DNA from: Cladocopium goreaui
Lineage: Eukaryota; Sar; Dinophyceae; Suessiales; Symbiodiniaceae
Length of the DNA: 64,000 bases
Reading direction: 5' to 3'
Assembly: GCA_947184155.2 (NCBI GenBank)
Contig: CAMXCT020002071.1
Location: 1 to 64,000 of the forward strand
Shown: piece after piece, positions 11,230 to 22,652 of the stretch
Layout: the number at the start of each line of letters is the position of its first letter
How positions within the stretch are numbered: the first letter of the stretch is position 1
Made by a program: the position numbers and the translations under genes
Notes under the pieces: generated by a model
Database searches by the model: none
Told to the model about the DNA's origin: nothing
What the model saw: only the letters and a program-made list of their open reading frames with translations

Positions 11230-11540
11230 ATGATTCTTGGAAAAGATAAGCATGACACAGCCATGTCTTGGAAAAGACAAGGTATGGTGTCAAGCTTTCT
11301 TGCTTTGGAAAAGGCAAGAGAATTGATATGCTGTCAGCTTTCTTGTTTTGGAAAAGACAAGAGATATATGCATGCTATGTCTTGGAAAAGGCCAGCATTT
11401 GTAGAGGTTTTGGAAAAGACTATCCTATTAGCTCAGCTGTTTCACTTGGACAATTTTGTTGTGAAAAAAAGAGCTGCACTGTAGGCAAGTTCCAGGTGAG
11501 GACACTGCAAAGCTGTTATCTAACAAAAGAAGTTGAATAA
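11230..11540 (+). pseudogene. Small hairpin-built ORF, copy 3
   Basis: The ATG frame is open to 11484 (84 codons), then truncated because 12 bp present in the other copies (after GCACTGT) are missing. The block is followed directly by a 594-bp transposon insertion. Confidence 0.3.
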
Positions 11541-11542
11541 AT

Positions 11543-12136
11543 TGCCAAGCCCGTGTTTGGCTTAAGACTGGTGGGGGGGGGGGTCGGAGGGTGAAACGGA
11601 GGGGGGGGGTGGTGCACGGCAAGGTGCTAAAATTTCAAAAATAGGTGCTCAAATTTAAGGAAATATGTGTTTTTTTGAAGAAACCGGGTCGGGATGCCAC
11701 GGCAAGGTGCTAAAATTTCAAAAATAGGTGCTCAAATTTAAGGAAATATGTGTTTTTTTGAAGAAACCGGGTCGGGATCCAGTCGGGACCCAGTCGGGAC
11801 CCAGTCGGGACCCAACCGGGCACCAATTTTTTGCATTTTTGGGCACCGCTTTTGGCCAGTCGGGATCCAGTCGGGATCCAGTCGGGCACCAATTTTCGAA
11901 TTTTTGGCACCACGTTTGGACCTGTCGGGAAGCAGCCAAAATCACCCAAAAACATGCAAAAACACTGCAAAAATGCTATTTTTTATGAATTTGGCTGCCT
12001 CCCGACATTGGTGCCCGACTGGATCCCGACTGGATCCCGACTGGATCCAGTCCCGCGCACCAGCCGTGCACCAATACCCCCCCCCTCCTGCACCAAAAAG
12101 GCAAAAGCAGTCTTAAGCCAAACGGGGGTTCTACAA
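11543..12136. mobile_element. 594-bp TIR element with 9-bp target duplication
   Basis: Target duplication TGAATAAAT at 11534-11542 and 12137-12145. The empty site is present once in the other four blocks. Inverted ends share CGTTTGGCTTAAGACTG with one mismatch on the left. Inside are a direct repeat (about 11613-11695 and 11697-11779) and GTCGGGACCCA tandem units whose reverse complement (ACTGGATCCCG) appears near 12010-12050, so the interior can fold back. A 9-bp duplication fits Mutator-like elements; there is no transposase, so it is non-autonomous. Confidence 0.75.
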
Positions 12137-12554
12137 TGAATAAATGTTTGTTCCTGCAGCTGTTTTCAGTTTGAAGCTTAGGTGGCTCAACACACAGCAT
12201 GCACAGCACTTCAGCAACACCACAGCATAGCATAGGTTGGTACACACAGCAAAGCATGTATAGCAAGCACCCCCATTAGGTATAGTCGGTATAGTCACCA
12301 CACCAGCACAACACTCACTGCATATGTTCCATGCATGTATGGGCACACACTACACTGCACAGCACACACACCACAACACTCAACACTTCACCACAGCCTT
12401 CGCCTTGTAGTGTAGCTGAGCTGTTAGTGGTCTTGGAAAAGGCCTTCCAGGTTTGGAAAAGCATTTTCTTCTGGTGGAAAAGTTTGGAAAAGCTTTTCCC
12501 TGCTCCCCCCAAAGGTTTGGAAAAGCCTGTGCTGCCATTGTTTTGGAAAAGACA

Positions 12555-13301
12555 ATGGCAGAGCAAGAGGGCCCCAAGGGCCCCAAGAACAAAAAAGGGA
12601 GGCCGTGGGGGAGTGGGACAGGCCAAGAGGGCCCACAAACAGTGGAGTGCCTTGGAGCAGGCAGACCCCAGCTCCCCAAGCCACTTGGTCAGCCATCTGG
12701 AAGCCTTGGAAAAGGCCCAGAAAAGGTGCCAGCAGAGGCTGCAGGAAGAGCTCCAGAAGGCCATGGATTCTAGCCCAAGGCCAAGGATTTGGGAAAGTCC
12801 AAGGCCAAGGCAAGCCAGAGAAAGGACTTGGAAAAGTCCAAGGCAGTGGGTTTGGACAAGCCTACTGCCAAGCCCAAGGTGATGGTTGATTGGCACCAGA
12901 CCTTGGAGAACTCTGGCAGGGTCAGCAGTGAAGACCTCTTTGCTTTGGAGCAACTCCTGGACAAAAGCTGAGGTCATCATTCTGCCCTATGTTGCCAGCA
13001 CTGGCAGGGCCAAGGGAGTGCCTGTGGAGATCAGAGATCTCATCCCCTTCCACCACAAATTTCTTGGAAAAAAATTTGCTGGCAGAAAACAGGAGTGGGG
13101 GGGAAAGTGAATTTGGCTTGGCAGTGGGGGGCCAATGTCATTTTTGATGACAATGCCAGCATCTGCATGGAGGCAGCCTCCTGGGATATGGAACACTACC
13201 CCATCAACACCAAATGGTGTGACCACCAGTGGTGTGGAGGTGGGTATTGCAGCTTCAAAGCAGCTGTGGGTGCTTACCCCCAGACCCACCAGGATGACTG
13301 A
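12555..13301 (+). pseudogene. HAD-like gene, copy 3 (retains the 11-codon segment)
   Basis: Contains VDWHQTLE (in 12789-12971), LPYVASTGRAKG, HVIFDDNASIC-type motifs and, unlike copies 1, 2 and 4, the segment GYCSFKAAVGAY before PQTHQDD. The fold-back hairpin at about 13060-13078 has lost one base (GGAAAAAAATTT), adding a further frameshift. The conserved AAAAGCTGA shift is also present. Confidence 0.45.
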
Positions 13302-14118
13302 TGTTGGAAAAGATCAGCATCCATGGGGGCCTCCTTGCAGATGTGAAGTTTGGAAAAGCTTCACCTCCCTGGGGTTTGGAAAAGCCCCATGCCATGGCTT
13401 GGAAAAGCCAAAGAAAACAAAATGAAAAGGGCTCCCTGCTGAGGATATTCTAAGTGCAAGCCTGGATTCGCAGATAGAATTTTCAAAACATATATGAATT
13501 TAAATGTAAAATCATCTTGAGAATATTCTAAGTGCATCATATTTGTGAAACACCTCCAATTTTTTTCGCAAAGCAACCCCTGGCTTGAGACTCCATAATA
13601 TTCTAAGTGCATGGCCTGTGTAAAACATCTATATTTGTTAGATTGATTTGGAATTGTTTGGCTATGAAACATTTCATTTTGTGGATGATATCTACAGCAA
13701 ATACAGATCTATTCCTGTCTACGCAACCTTTCAGCCTCAACGACACATCCACCATCTTTCCAGTCATGGAGTCCGCACGCGATGCATATGATACATTCAT
13801 ATATACATATATTATATTTCTAATTCTATATGCAAACATTGTGCTATTCTTAACGTAGGTATTTAGAGCACATATACACATACAACCATACTACATCCAG
13901 GAATATTCTAAGTGCAATGATTTTGTGAAATACTTGTGGTTTGTTACAATTGGGCTGGTTGGGTTCATATTTTATCACCAGCAAGATATCCAATTGGAAT
14001 CAAGAATGGTTTATAATATAATATATATACATATATATATATAGATCGATATTTGGTAGCCAACAATGCTGGCACATTTATATTAATAGCTAGTTGGTAG
14101 CCAACAATGCTGGCGTGC

Positions 14119-14948
14119 CAACAATATTATATATAAAGGTTGATTGTTTGCTACAGGACTGTTAAAAAATCTAACTGCAATGTTTTGAAACAATTTGAAT
14201 ATAGAAGTCAAATAGCCAAAAACCACCAAAATTCCTTTAAATTCCTTTAAATTCCTTAAAATTATTTAAAGTCCTTAAAATTCCTAAAAAAAATTCACCA
14301 CATGGCATGGGACGTCCAATTCCTTATTTTTTTAGTACCTTTAAATTCATTTAAATTCCTTAAAGGACGAATTTACCACATGACATGGGACTTCCAATTC
14401 CTTTCAATTCCTTTAAAAGTCATTTAAATTCCTTTGAATTCCTTTAAATTCCTTCGAAATTCCTTTAAATTCCTTTAATTTTTTTTCAAATTCCTTTAAA
14501 TTTATTTAAATTCCTTCAAATTCCTTTAAAATGCCAACAATATTATATATAAAGGTTGATTGTTTGCTACAGGACTGTTAAAACATATTCTAACTGCAAT
14601 GTTTTGTAACAATTTGAATATAGAAATCAAATAACCAAAAACCACCAAATTCCTTTAAATTCCTTAAAATTAAAAGACGAATTTACCACATGACATGGGA
14701 CTTCCAATTCCCTATTTTGCTTTACAAAAATTCTTTAAATTCCTTCAAATTCTTTTAAAATCATTCCAGTTCCTTATTTAAAAAAATACTTTAAAATTCC
14801 TCTAAATTCTGAAAAAAAACAAAATTACCCCATGACATGGGACTTCCAATTCCTTTCAATTCTTTGAAATTCCCTTAAAATTCCTTTAAACGTCATTTAA
14901 ATTCCTTTGAATTCCTTTAAAATGCCTTTAAATTCATTTAAATTCCTT
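14119..14948 (+). repeat. AAATTCCTTT-rich repeats with a duplicated 120-bp unit
   Basis: Runs of AAATTCCTTT variants. A unit starting GCCAACAATATTATATATA at about 14119 is repeated at about 14532. CACATGACATGGGACTTCC recurs at about 14376, 14690 and 14830. No coding potential. Confidence 0.7.
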
Positions 14949-14954
14949 TACTTG

Positions 14955-17900
14955 CAGAATAGCTTCTAAATAGCTGCTAGCTAGCTGCTAAATAGCTTCC
15001 AAATAGTTGCTGAATAGCTTCTAAATAGCTGCTAGCTAGCTGCTAGCTAGCTTCTAAATAGTTTCCAAATAGTTGCTGAATAACTACTAAATAGGTGCTA
15101 AATAGCGTCCAAATAGTTGCTGAATAGCTTCTAAATAGCTGCTAGCTAGCTGCTAAATAGCTTCCAAATAGTTGCTGAATAGTTTCTAAATAGCTGCTAG
15201 CTAGCTGCTAAATAGCTTCCAAATAATTGCTGAATAGCTTCTAAATAGCTGCTAGCTAGCTGCTAAATCGTGTCCAAATAGTTGCTGAATAGCTTCTAAA
15301 TAGCTGCTAGCTAGCTCCTAAATAGTGTCCAAATAGTTGCTGAATAGCTTCTAAATAGCTGCTAGCTAGCTGCTAAATAGCTTCTAAATAGTTGCTGAAT
15401 AACTACTAAAAAGGTGCTAAATAGCTGCTAAATAGCTTCCAAATAGTTGCTGAATAGCTTCTAAATAGCTGCTAGCTAGCTGCTAAATAGCTTCCAAATA
15501 GTTGCTGAATAACTACTAAATAGGTGCTAAATAGCTTCCAAGTAGTTGCTGAATAGCTTCTAAATAGCTGCTAGCTAGCTGCTAAATAGCTTCCAAATAG
15601 TTGCTGAATAGCTTCTAAATAGCTGCTAGCTAGCTGCTAAATAGCTTTCACATAGTTGCTGAATAGCTTCTAAATAGCTGCTAGCTAGCTGCTAAATAGC
15701 TTTCACATAGTTGTGGAATAGCTTCTAAATAGCTGCTAGCTAGCTGCTAAATAGCTTTCACATAGTTGCTGAATAGCTTCTAAATAGATGCTAGCTAGCT
15801 GCTAAATAGCTTTCACATAGTTGCTGAATAGCTTCTAAATATAGCTAGCTGCTAAATAGCTTCCAAATAGTTGCTGAATAACTACTAAATAGGTGCTAAA
15901 TAGTTTCCGAATAGTTGCTGAATAGCTTCTAAATAGCTGCTAGCTAGCTGCTAAATAGCTTCCAAATAGTTGCTGAATAGTTTCTAAATAGCTGCTAGCT
16001 AGCTCCTAAATAGTGTCCAAATAGTTGCTGAATAACTACTAAATAGGTGCTAAATAGCTTCCAAATAGTTGCTGAATAGCTTCTAAATAGCTGCTAGCTA
16101 GCTTCTAAATAGCTTCCAAATAGTTGCTGAATAGCTTCTAAATAGCTGCTAGCTAGCTGCTAAATAGCTTCCAAATAGTTGCTGAATAACTACTAAATAG
16201 GTGCTAAATAGCTTCCAAATAGTTGCTGAATAGTTTCTAAATAGCTGCTAGCTAGCTGCTAAATAGCTTCCAAATAGTTGCTGAATAGCTTCTAAATAGA
16301 TGCTAGCTAGCTGCTAAATAGCTTTCACATAGTTGCTGAATAGCTTCTAAATATAGCTAGCTGCTAAATAGCTTCCAAATAGTTGCTGAATAGCTCCTAA
16401 ATAGCTGCTAGCTAGCTGCTAAATAGCTTCCAAATAGTTGCTGAATAGCTTCTAAATAGCTGCTAGCTAGCTGCTAAATAGCTTCCAAATAGTTGCTGAA
16501 TAGCTTCTAAATAGCTGCTAGCTAGCTGCTACATAGCTGCTACATAGCTTTCACATAGTTGCTGAATAGCTTCTAAATAGATGCTAGCTAGCTGCTAAAT
16601 AGCTTTCACATAGTTGCTGAATAGCTTCTAAATAGCTGCTAGCTAGCTGCTAAATAGCTTCCAAATAGTTGCTGAATAGCTACTAAATAGCCGCTAGCTA
16701 GCTGCTAAATAGCTTCCAAATAGTTGCTGAATAACTAGTAAATAGGTGCTAAATAGCTTCCAAGTAGTTGCTGAATAGCTTCGAAATAGCTGCTAGCTAG
16801 CTGCTAAATAGCTTCCAAATAGTTGCTGAATAACTACTAAATAGGTGCTAAATAGCTGCTAAATAGCTTCCAAATAGTTGCTGAATAGCTTCTAAATAGC
16901 TGCTAGCTAGCTGCTAAATAGCTTCCAAATAGTTGCTGAATAGCTTCTAAATAGCTGCTAGCTAGCTGCAAAATAGTTTCCAAATAGTTGCTGAATAGCT
17001 CCTAAATAGCTGCTAGCTAGCTGCTAAATAGCTTCCAAATAGTTGCTGAAAAGCTTCTAAATAGGTGCTAGCTAGCTGCTAAATAGTGTACAAATAGTTG
17101 CTGAATAGCTTCTAAATAGCTGCTAGCTAGCTGCTAAATAGCTTCCAAATAGTTGCTGAATAGCTTCTAAATAGTTGCTGAATAGCTTCTAAATAGTTTT
17201 TTCAAATAGTTGCTGAATAAATACTAAATAGGTGCTAAATAGCTTCCAAATAGTTGCTGAATAGCTTCTAAATAGCTGCTAGCTAGCTGCTAAATAGCTT
17301 CCAAATAGTTGCTGAATAGCTTCTAAATAGCTGCTAGCTAGCTGCTAAATAGCTTCCAAATAGTTGCTGAATAGTTTCTAAATAGCTGCTAGCTAGCTGC
17401 TAAATAGCTTCCAAATAGTTGCTGAATAGCTTCTAAATAGCTGCTAGCTAGCTGCTAAATAGTGTACAAATAGTTGCTGAATAGCTTCTAAATAGCTGCT
17501 AGCTAGCTGCTAAATAGTTTCCGAATAGTTGCTGAATAGCTTCTAAATAGCTGCTAGCTAGCTTCTAAATAGTTTCCAAATAGTTGCTGAATAACTACTA
17601 AATAGGTGCTAAATAGCTGCCAAATAGCTTCCAAATAGTTGCTGAATAGCTTCTAAATAGCTGCTAGCTAGCTGCTAAATAGCTTCCAAATAGTTGCTGA
17701 ATAGCTTCTAAATAGCTGCTAGCTAGCTCCTAAATAGCTCCCAAATAGTTGCTGAATAGCTTCTAAATAGCTGCTAGCTAGCTGCTAAATAGCTTTCACA
17801 TAGTTGCTGAATAGCTTCTAAATAGCTGCTAGCTAGCTGCTAAATAGTTTCCAAATAGTTGCTGAATAGCTTCTAAATAGCTGCTAGCTAAAATAGCTTC

Positions 17901-18450
17901 CAAATAGTTGCTGAATAGCTTCTAAATAGCTGCTAGCTAGCTGCTAAATAGCTTCCAAATAGTTGCTGAATAACTACTAAATAGGTGCTAAATAGCGTCT
18001 AAATAGCTTCTAAATAGCTGCTAGCTAGCTGCTAAATAGCTTCCAAATAGTTGCTGAATAGCTTCTAAATAGCTGCTAGCTAGCTGCTAAATAGCTTCCA
18101 AATAGTTGCTGAATAGCTTCTAAATAGCTGCTAGCTAGTTGCTAAATAGCTTGATGAATAGCTTCTAAATAGCTGCTAGCTAGCTGCAAAATAGCTTCCA
18201 AATAGTTGCTGAATAACTACTAAATAGGTGCTAAATAGCTTCCAAATAGTTGCTGAATAGCTTCTAAATAGCTGCTAGCTAGCTGCTAAATAGTTCACAT
18301 GGTTGCTGAATAGCTACTAAATAGGTGCTAAAAAGCTGCTAAATAGCTTCCAAATAGTTGCTGAATAGCTTCTAAATAGCTGCTAGCTAGCTGCTAAATA
18401 GCTTCCAAATAGTTACTGAATAGCTTCTAAATAGCTGCTAGCTAGCTTCT
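14955..18450 (+). repeat. Satellite: 55-bp higher-order repeat built from five 11-mers
   Basis: About 3.5 kb (roughly 60 copies). The 55-bp unit is five related 11-mers: TTCTAAATAGC, TGCTAGCTAGC, TGCTAAATAGC, TTCCAAATAGT, TGCTGAATAGC. Variants such as TACTAAATAGG substitute at fixed places. Indels are mostly whole 11-mers, so the register of 11 is kept. No other sequence interrupts it. Confidence 0.9.
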
Positions 18451-19044
18451 ATATACATACATATATACATATGTACATGCATGTTTATCATGTTTACATG
18501 TACAAAGCATCCCCATTGCACATAGGAACGCATGCAAATAATATTCTATGTGCATCGATTTTGTGAAACAGTCCTAAATTTCTATTAAAACAATGCTTTA
18601 TTTTTAAATTATGTTATACATGTGCAAAAATGGAATATTCTAAGTGCAGAGGTTTTACCCCGGGGACATATGATTTTAAGGCTACTTTAACTGCATAGTG
18701 AATGAAATCGGATATTCTATGTGCTAGTCCACTAGTATAGATTAAGACGATGAAAGACTTCACAATTGGCGGGAAAAACAGATGAGGAGCGAAGCACTGA
18801 GCCAGGGGGAATCCTTCAAAAATTGATGATTTTCAGTGGAAAATCCTTCAAAAATGGATGATTTGGGGCCACCAAAGTTTGATACAATTCTAAGTGCAGG
18901 ATTTTTCCAATTTTTTTAATTCTAAGTGCATGACTTGGGCATCACTGTGGGCAATTCTAAGTGCATGATTTAAGTATCACTGAGGCGCAATTCTAAGTGC
19001 TTGTCACCATGTTTTACGAATTCTAACTGCTAGGCGCCCACTGC

Positions 19045-20212
19045 ATCTATAATTTACAATTATCTGTGGTAAAAAATAGTGTTTATATTTTTTACTCAAT
19101 TTCATAATTCATTTTTTCAAATCAATAATAATCAGTAGACACCAACAGCAAACCTAAACCAAATCTACCTCCATCACAAACTGTGGAATTTATGGAAAGA
19201 AGAAGGTAGAATATACCAAATTCAATTACTTAAATTAAATTTATAAAAAATAAAACAAAAAAAACACCAGATCTGATGAAGTATAGAAAAACTCTATCTG
19301 TGACAAAAATATTGGAAAAGCAAGAACTAAATTGGAGTAGGTGCTTACTACCCTGTATTTATTGAAAAGGAAAATTAGAATTTATAAATGAATATATATT
19401 TTTTGAACACATATTTAAAAGAAAAATCTATATATGTATGTATATATATTGAATAATTAACTGTTTATATTTTTGGTAATATAGTTGAATCATATTTTAT
19501 TTTTCTAAAATAAATCAAAATAAAAAAATACAAGAATATTTTTGTTTTTTTAAGACTAATCAAACCTGACCAAATTTGACCAAATATACAAAAAACCATG
19601 ATTTGGTCAAATTTGGTTAAATTTGGTCAGATTTGGTCAAAATGTGGAATCTTAATAGTTTTGAAAAAATGAAAAATATTGAATAAAAGAACATATTTAT
19701 TATTTGAAAGTATATTAACACAACAAAAAATAAATATGTTTTTATTTATGATAATTATTGATATAATAAATTGAAGGTGAACTGAATACCAAATATTTAA
19801 AGTTGTGAAAATAGTTATTTTGTATTTGGTGTGAAAATATTTAGATATATATATATTTATATCACTATATTTGCATATTATTTATATTAAATGTAATTTT
19901 ATATTTGTTATCTATTGAAAATATTTTTCATGCAAATGATAAACATTAAATCTAAAAAATATATTAATTACAATCCAAAACAATTAATCCAATGACAACT
20001 TTCAAAATATAAAAAACAAAACTACAACACAACTACCCAACCTTTTGGAAACAAAAAACAAGAAATGGAACACCTACACCCCATGCAATGAATACAATGC
20101 AAATCATGACAATAAAAAACCAACAAAGCAAAACACTGCCAATTGCCAAACCAGCAAGCAAATCAAGCCTTGCCCAACATGCTTTTCCAAACATGTTGTT
20201 TTCCTCTGCAGC
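19045..20212 (+). other. AT-rich spacer, unit 1, upstream of gene A
   Basis: Repeated at 26540-29470 (interrupted) and 39740-41190 (interrupted). Contains TTTGGTCAAA-type repeats forming a stem-loop at about 19566-19640 and ends in a polypyrimidine tract plus CTGCAG (20208-20213), a plausible splice acceptor for gene A. No long ORF on either strand of its own. Confidence 0.5.
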
Positions 20213-20227
20213 AAGGTGGCTCAAAAA

Positions 20228-21527
20228 ATGTTTTTGTTTGTAGTTCGCATAGGTGTGGAAAAGACAATGCCGCCCAAGATGGTAATGAAAGGTATGAAAA
20301 CAATGACAAAGCAAAAGAAGAAGAACCAGTCAAAAGGTTCCAAAGGTTTGGAAAAGCCTAAGAGCAAAGGTTTGGAAAAGCCTAGCTCCAAGCCAAAGAA
20401 AAGGCTCACCAAATCTAATTTGGAAAAGTTAGGTAAAGTGAGCCTGAAGGAAAAGATGAAAGTTGCTACTGAGGATGCTGCAAGCCCAGAAGATGCAGCA
20501 ATTGTATTGTACAACAGTATGGACAAGAATGAGAAAGCCAAGGCTTGGAGCAAGCATCAGACTGCCTTGAAAAAGGCATCTGATGCAGAAAAGGAAGAGT
20601 ATGAGAACCTGCCTGAGAAAGACAAAGGTATCCAAGCTGCTGCCCATCTCTTGGAAAAGGAGGGCAAGCAGTACATGGCCACTTTGAAAAAGGTGAGCAC
20701 CCAGGATACCTTTAAGCAGACTGACCAATGGGTCAGTGAGAAGCAAATGCTGCAGAAGTGGACTGCAGAGGAGCTGGATGCCCACATTGCCTCTGGAAGG
20801 ATCCGGTGGAGAGAATGTCCAGGCACTTGGGGTGTGTATGAGTACAAAGATACTCAGGACTGGTCAAGGGAAGTGGCCCAGACCAGGTCCAAAGAGTTCC
20901 AGCAGGGGAATGAGTGGGACCCTGCTGATGAAGACTTGGAAAAGTTTTTGGAACTCTACTCCAAGGACTGGACCTCCCTCACCCTGGATGTCAGTGGCAA
21001 AGGCTCTGGAAAGAGCAGCCGGAAAAGGCCAAGGTGGCAAGGGCAAAGGCCAAAGTCTTGGAAAAGGCAAACACAGAAGAGAGCAAAAGGAGAAGCCTGG
21101 CATAGAGCAGGAGACCGACTTGGAAAAGGTTCTGAAAGCCTGCAAGAAAGCCAGGAACATGGTCAGCTCTTGCAAGGCAGACTTGGAACTGGCTTTGGAA
21201 AAGGCCAAAAGTAAATTGTCCAAGTCTGGCCAAAGCAATGCCATGAGCTTGGTCACTCAGCTTGGAGAAGCTTTTGACCAGCTGAAGGCCTGCCTCCAAA
21301 CCAAGGACCCCCAGGTTAAGAAGCTGAAGGAGGTCTTGATGAAGGTGGCAAAAGTGATGGCAGATGCCAGAGATGAAACCAGGAGCTCAAGCACTTGGGC
21401 AACAAGGCAGGCTCCACAGCTGCAAGTAAGAAAGCTGGCCACTGAGTTTGGAAAAGCTCAGGGCTGGAAAGCACATTTTGGAAAAGATGCGCCAGGTTCA
21501 CCACTAGCCTTGGGTTGTCGTCTTTAA
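20228..21527 (+). pseudogene. Gene A copy 1 (Lys-rich unknown protein, one 8-nt deletion)
   Basis: Start ATG 20228 (MFLFVVRIGVEKTMPPKM), placed just after the candidate acceptor CTGCAG; MPPKM at 20267 is an alternative. N-terminus very Lys-rich (KKKNQSKGSKGLEKPKSKGL). Central part has QTDQWVSEKQMLQKW..EELDAHIASGRIRWRECPGTW and a YEYKDTQDWSREV segment. Then come a Gly/Lys linker (GKGQGGKGKGQSLGKGKH) and helices (LEKVLKACKKARNMVSSCKA, QLKACLQTKDPQVKKLKEVL). I recall the SGRIRWRECPGT..GVYEYKDT pattern from dinoflagellate multicopy proteins; function unknown. An 8-nt deletion at about 21018 removes a hairpin arm and shifts the frame. Basic character suggests nucleic-acid binding (inference). Confidence 0.6.
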
Positions 21528-21831
21528 GTAGATAAACCATGAAAAAATGTCGTCTAATTACTTGGTACTCCAAAGTTTTTTTCAAGGCAACCCAAGGCTA
21601 GGTAGTTTTGCAGAGGGTCCCATGCAAGATGGGATGCAGATGGCCAGGAAAAAGTGAGTAAGCTGCAAAGGGTTCTGGGAGTGGGAGTATACATGGTGTG
21701 TGTGTGTGGTGCATGACCCTACCCTGTTTGCTGCAGCCATTTTGAGCATCAAATTTTGTTTTGTTGGTAGCTTAAGGTTTGGAAAAGCCAGCAGCCAGTT
21801 TGCCAGTGCTTGGAAAAGCATTGCAAGAATA
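21528..21831 (+). other. Gene A-gene B intergenic region, unit 1
   Basis: Contains a (TG)n run at about 21698-21710, which in unit 3 is the Penelope-like insertion site, then CCTGTTTGCTGCAG (acceptor-like) and AGCCATTTTG (21735-21744), a 10-nt match to the dinoflagellate spliced leader core. Two micro-hairpins precede the gene B ATG. Confidence 0.4.
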
Positions 21832-22652
21832 ATGAAGGGTTTGGAAAAGCCTCCCAAGAAAGACCAACCCAAGAGATTAAGGGGATGGCAGCTGGAAATG
21901 CAATCTGGAAGGAAAGTAGCAAAGAAATCAGTTTTGGAAAGACTGATCATGGCCTCGAAAGGCCTGATGAACCTCACTCTGGCTTGGCCAACAAGCTTTT
22001 GTCTTTGTGGTCATGTGGCACTCTTTCAGCCACTATGATCAGAGAGATAGCCCACCTGGCCATGCAAGATGGTGCTGACCATCCAGAGCTGGTTTCCCTG
22101 GCCAAGGTGGGCAACTGGCGTGCACAAACTGGGAATTGCCATAAGCAAATCATAAACCAGTTTTGCCCTCACATCATGTTGCCTGAACCTTTTCAGGTCA
22201 AGGTGCCATGTCTGGATCCCAAATCTTCTTTGGAAAAGGAAGATTGGGCCAGCCTATTCTTGCCCCATCTCCTTTTTGCACATTTGGGGGAGCATTACCC
22301 AATGTTCTTCCAAAAAGCATTTTGTCTTGGAAAAGACAATCTGCAAAAATTCTGGGCTGGGGTGGAGAAAGTTGGAGATGATAGAATATGGGACCGCCCC
22401 ATGTGTTTGGAAAAGCACTGGAGGGACAGAGTGATCCCATTGTTTCTACATGGGGATGGAGTGGAGTTCCACAACCGTGATAGCCTGATGGTTTGGAGCT
22501 GGGGTTGCCTCTTGGGGGACATGCCATCAATGCAGCAGCACATGCTGCTGGCATGCTGGCCTAAGAGTTGCACCACAGCCCAAACCTGGAAGCCTATCTG
22601 AGAATGGCTGAAATGGTCCTTTGAAGCTCTTGGAAAAGGGTTTCATCCAACA
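21832..22652 (+). pseudogene. Gene B copy 1 (candidate transposase; frameshift, stop and 3' truncation)
   Basis: Starts MKGLEKPPKKDQPKRLRGW. One A is missing in the hairpin at about 21938 (frameshift), and TGG is TGA at 22599-22601. The gene is cut at about 22652 (HPT..) where it joins the duplicated flank GTCTGGTTCCG. The remaining part matches residues up to FEALGKGFHPT of the copy at 50908-52821. See that entry for domain description. Confidence 0.6.

Larger units (their letters stand above)
13428..19044. mobile_element. 5.6-kb inserted block (satellite-bearing, candidate non-autonomous element)
   Basis: Replaces the 3' tail of block 3. It begins GGGCTCCCTGCTG and ends with CAGTTAG-type inverted sequence whose complement reads GGGCGCCTAGCAG (9 of 14 matches), a weak TIR. 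TTCTAAGTGCA-type units occur on the plus strand near both ends: about 13450, 13505, 13598, 13902, 18545, 18635, 18713, 18885, 18920, 18953, 18987 and 19020. The interior is AT-rich repeats and a satellite. Small ORFs near 13600-13880 have no motifs. About 500 bp of host unit seen in other copies is absent, so insertion came with a deletion. Confidence 0.5.

Noticed and set aside
14955..18450. CRISPR-like array
   Set aside because: Contiguous 55-bp satellite without unique spacers, in a eukaryotic genome.
20033..20314. Hydrophobic minus-strand ORF (93 codons) before gene A in all units
   Set aside because: Complement of A-rich leader and gene A start; T-rich sequence reads as hydrophobic residues.
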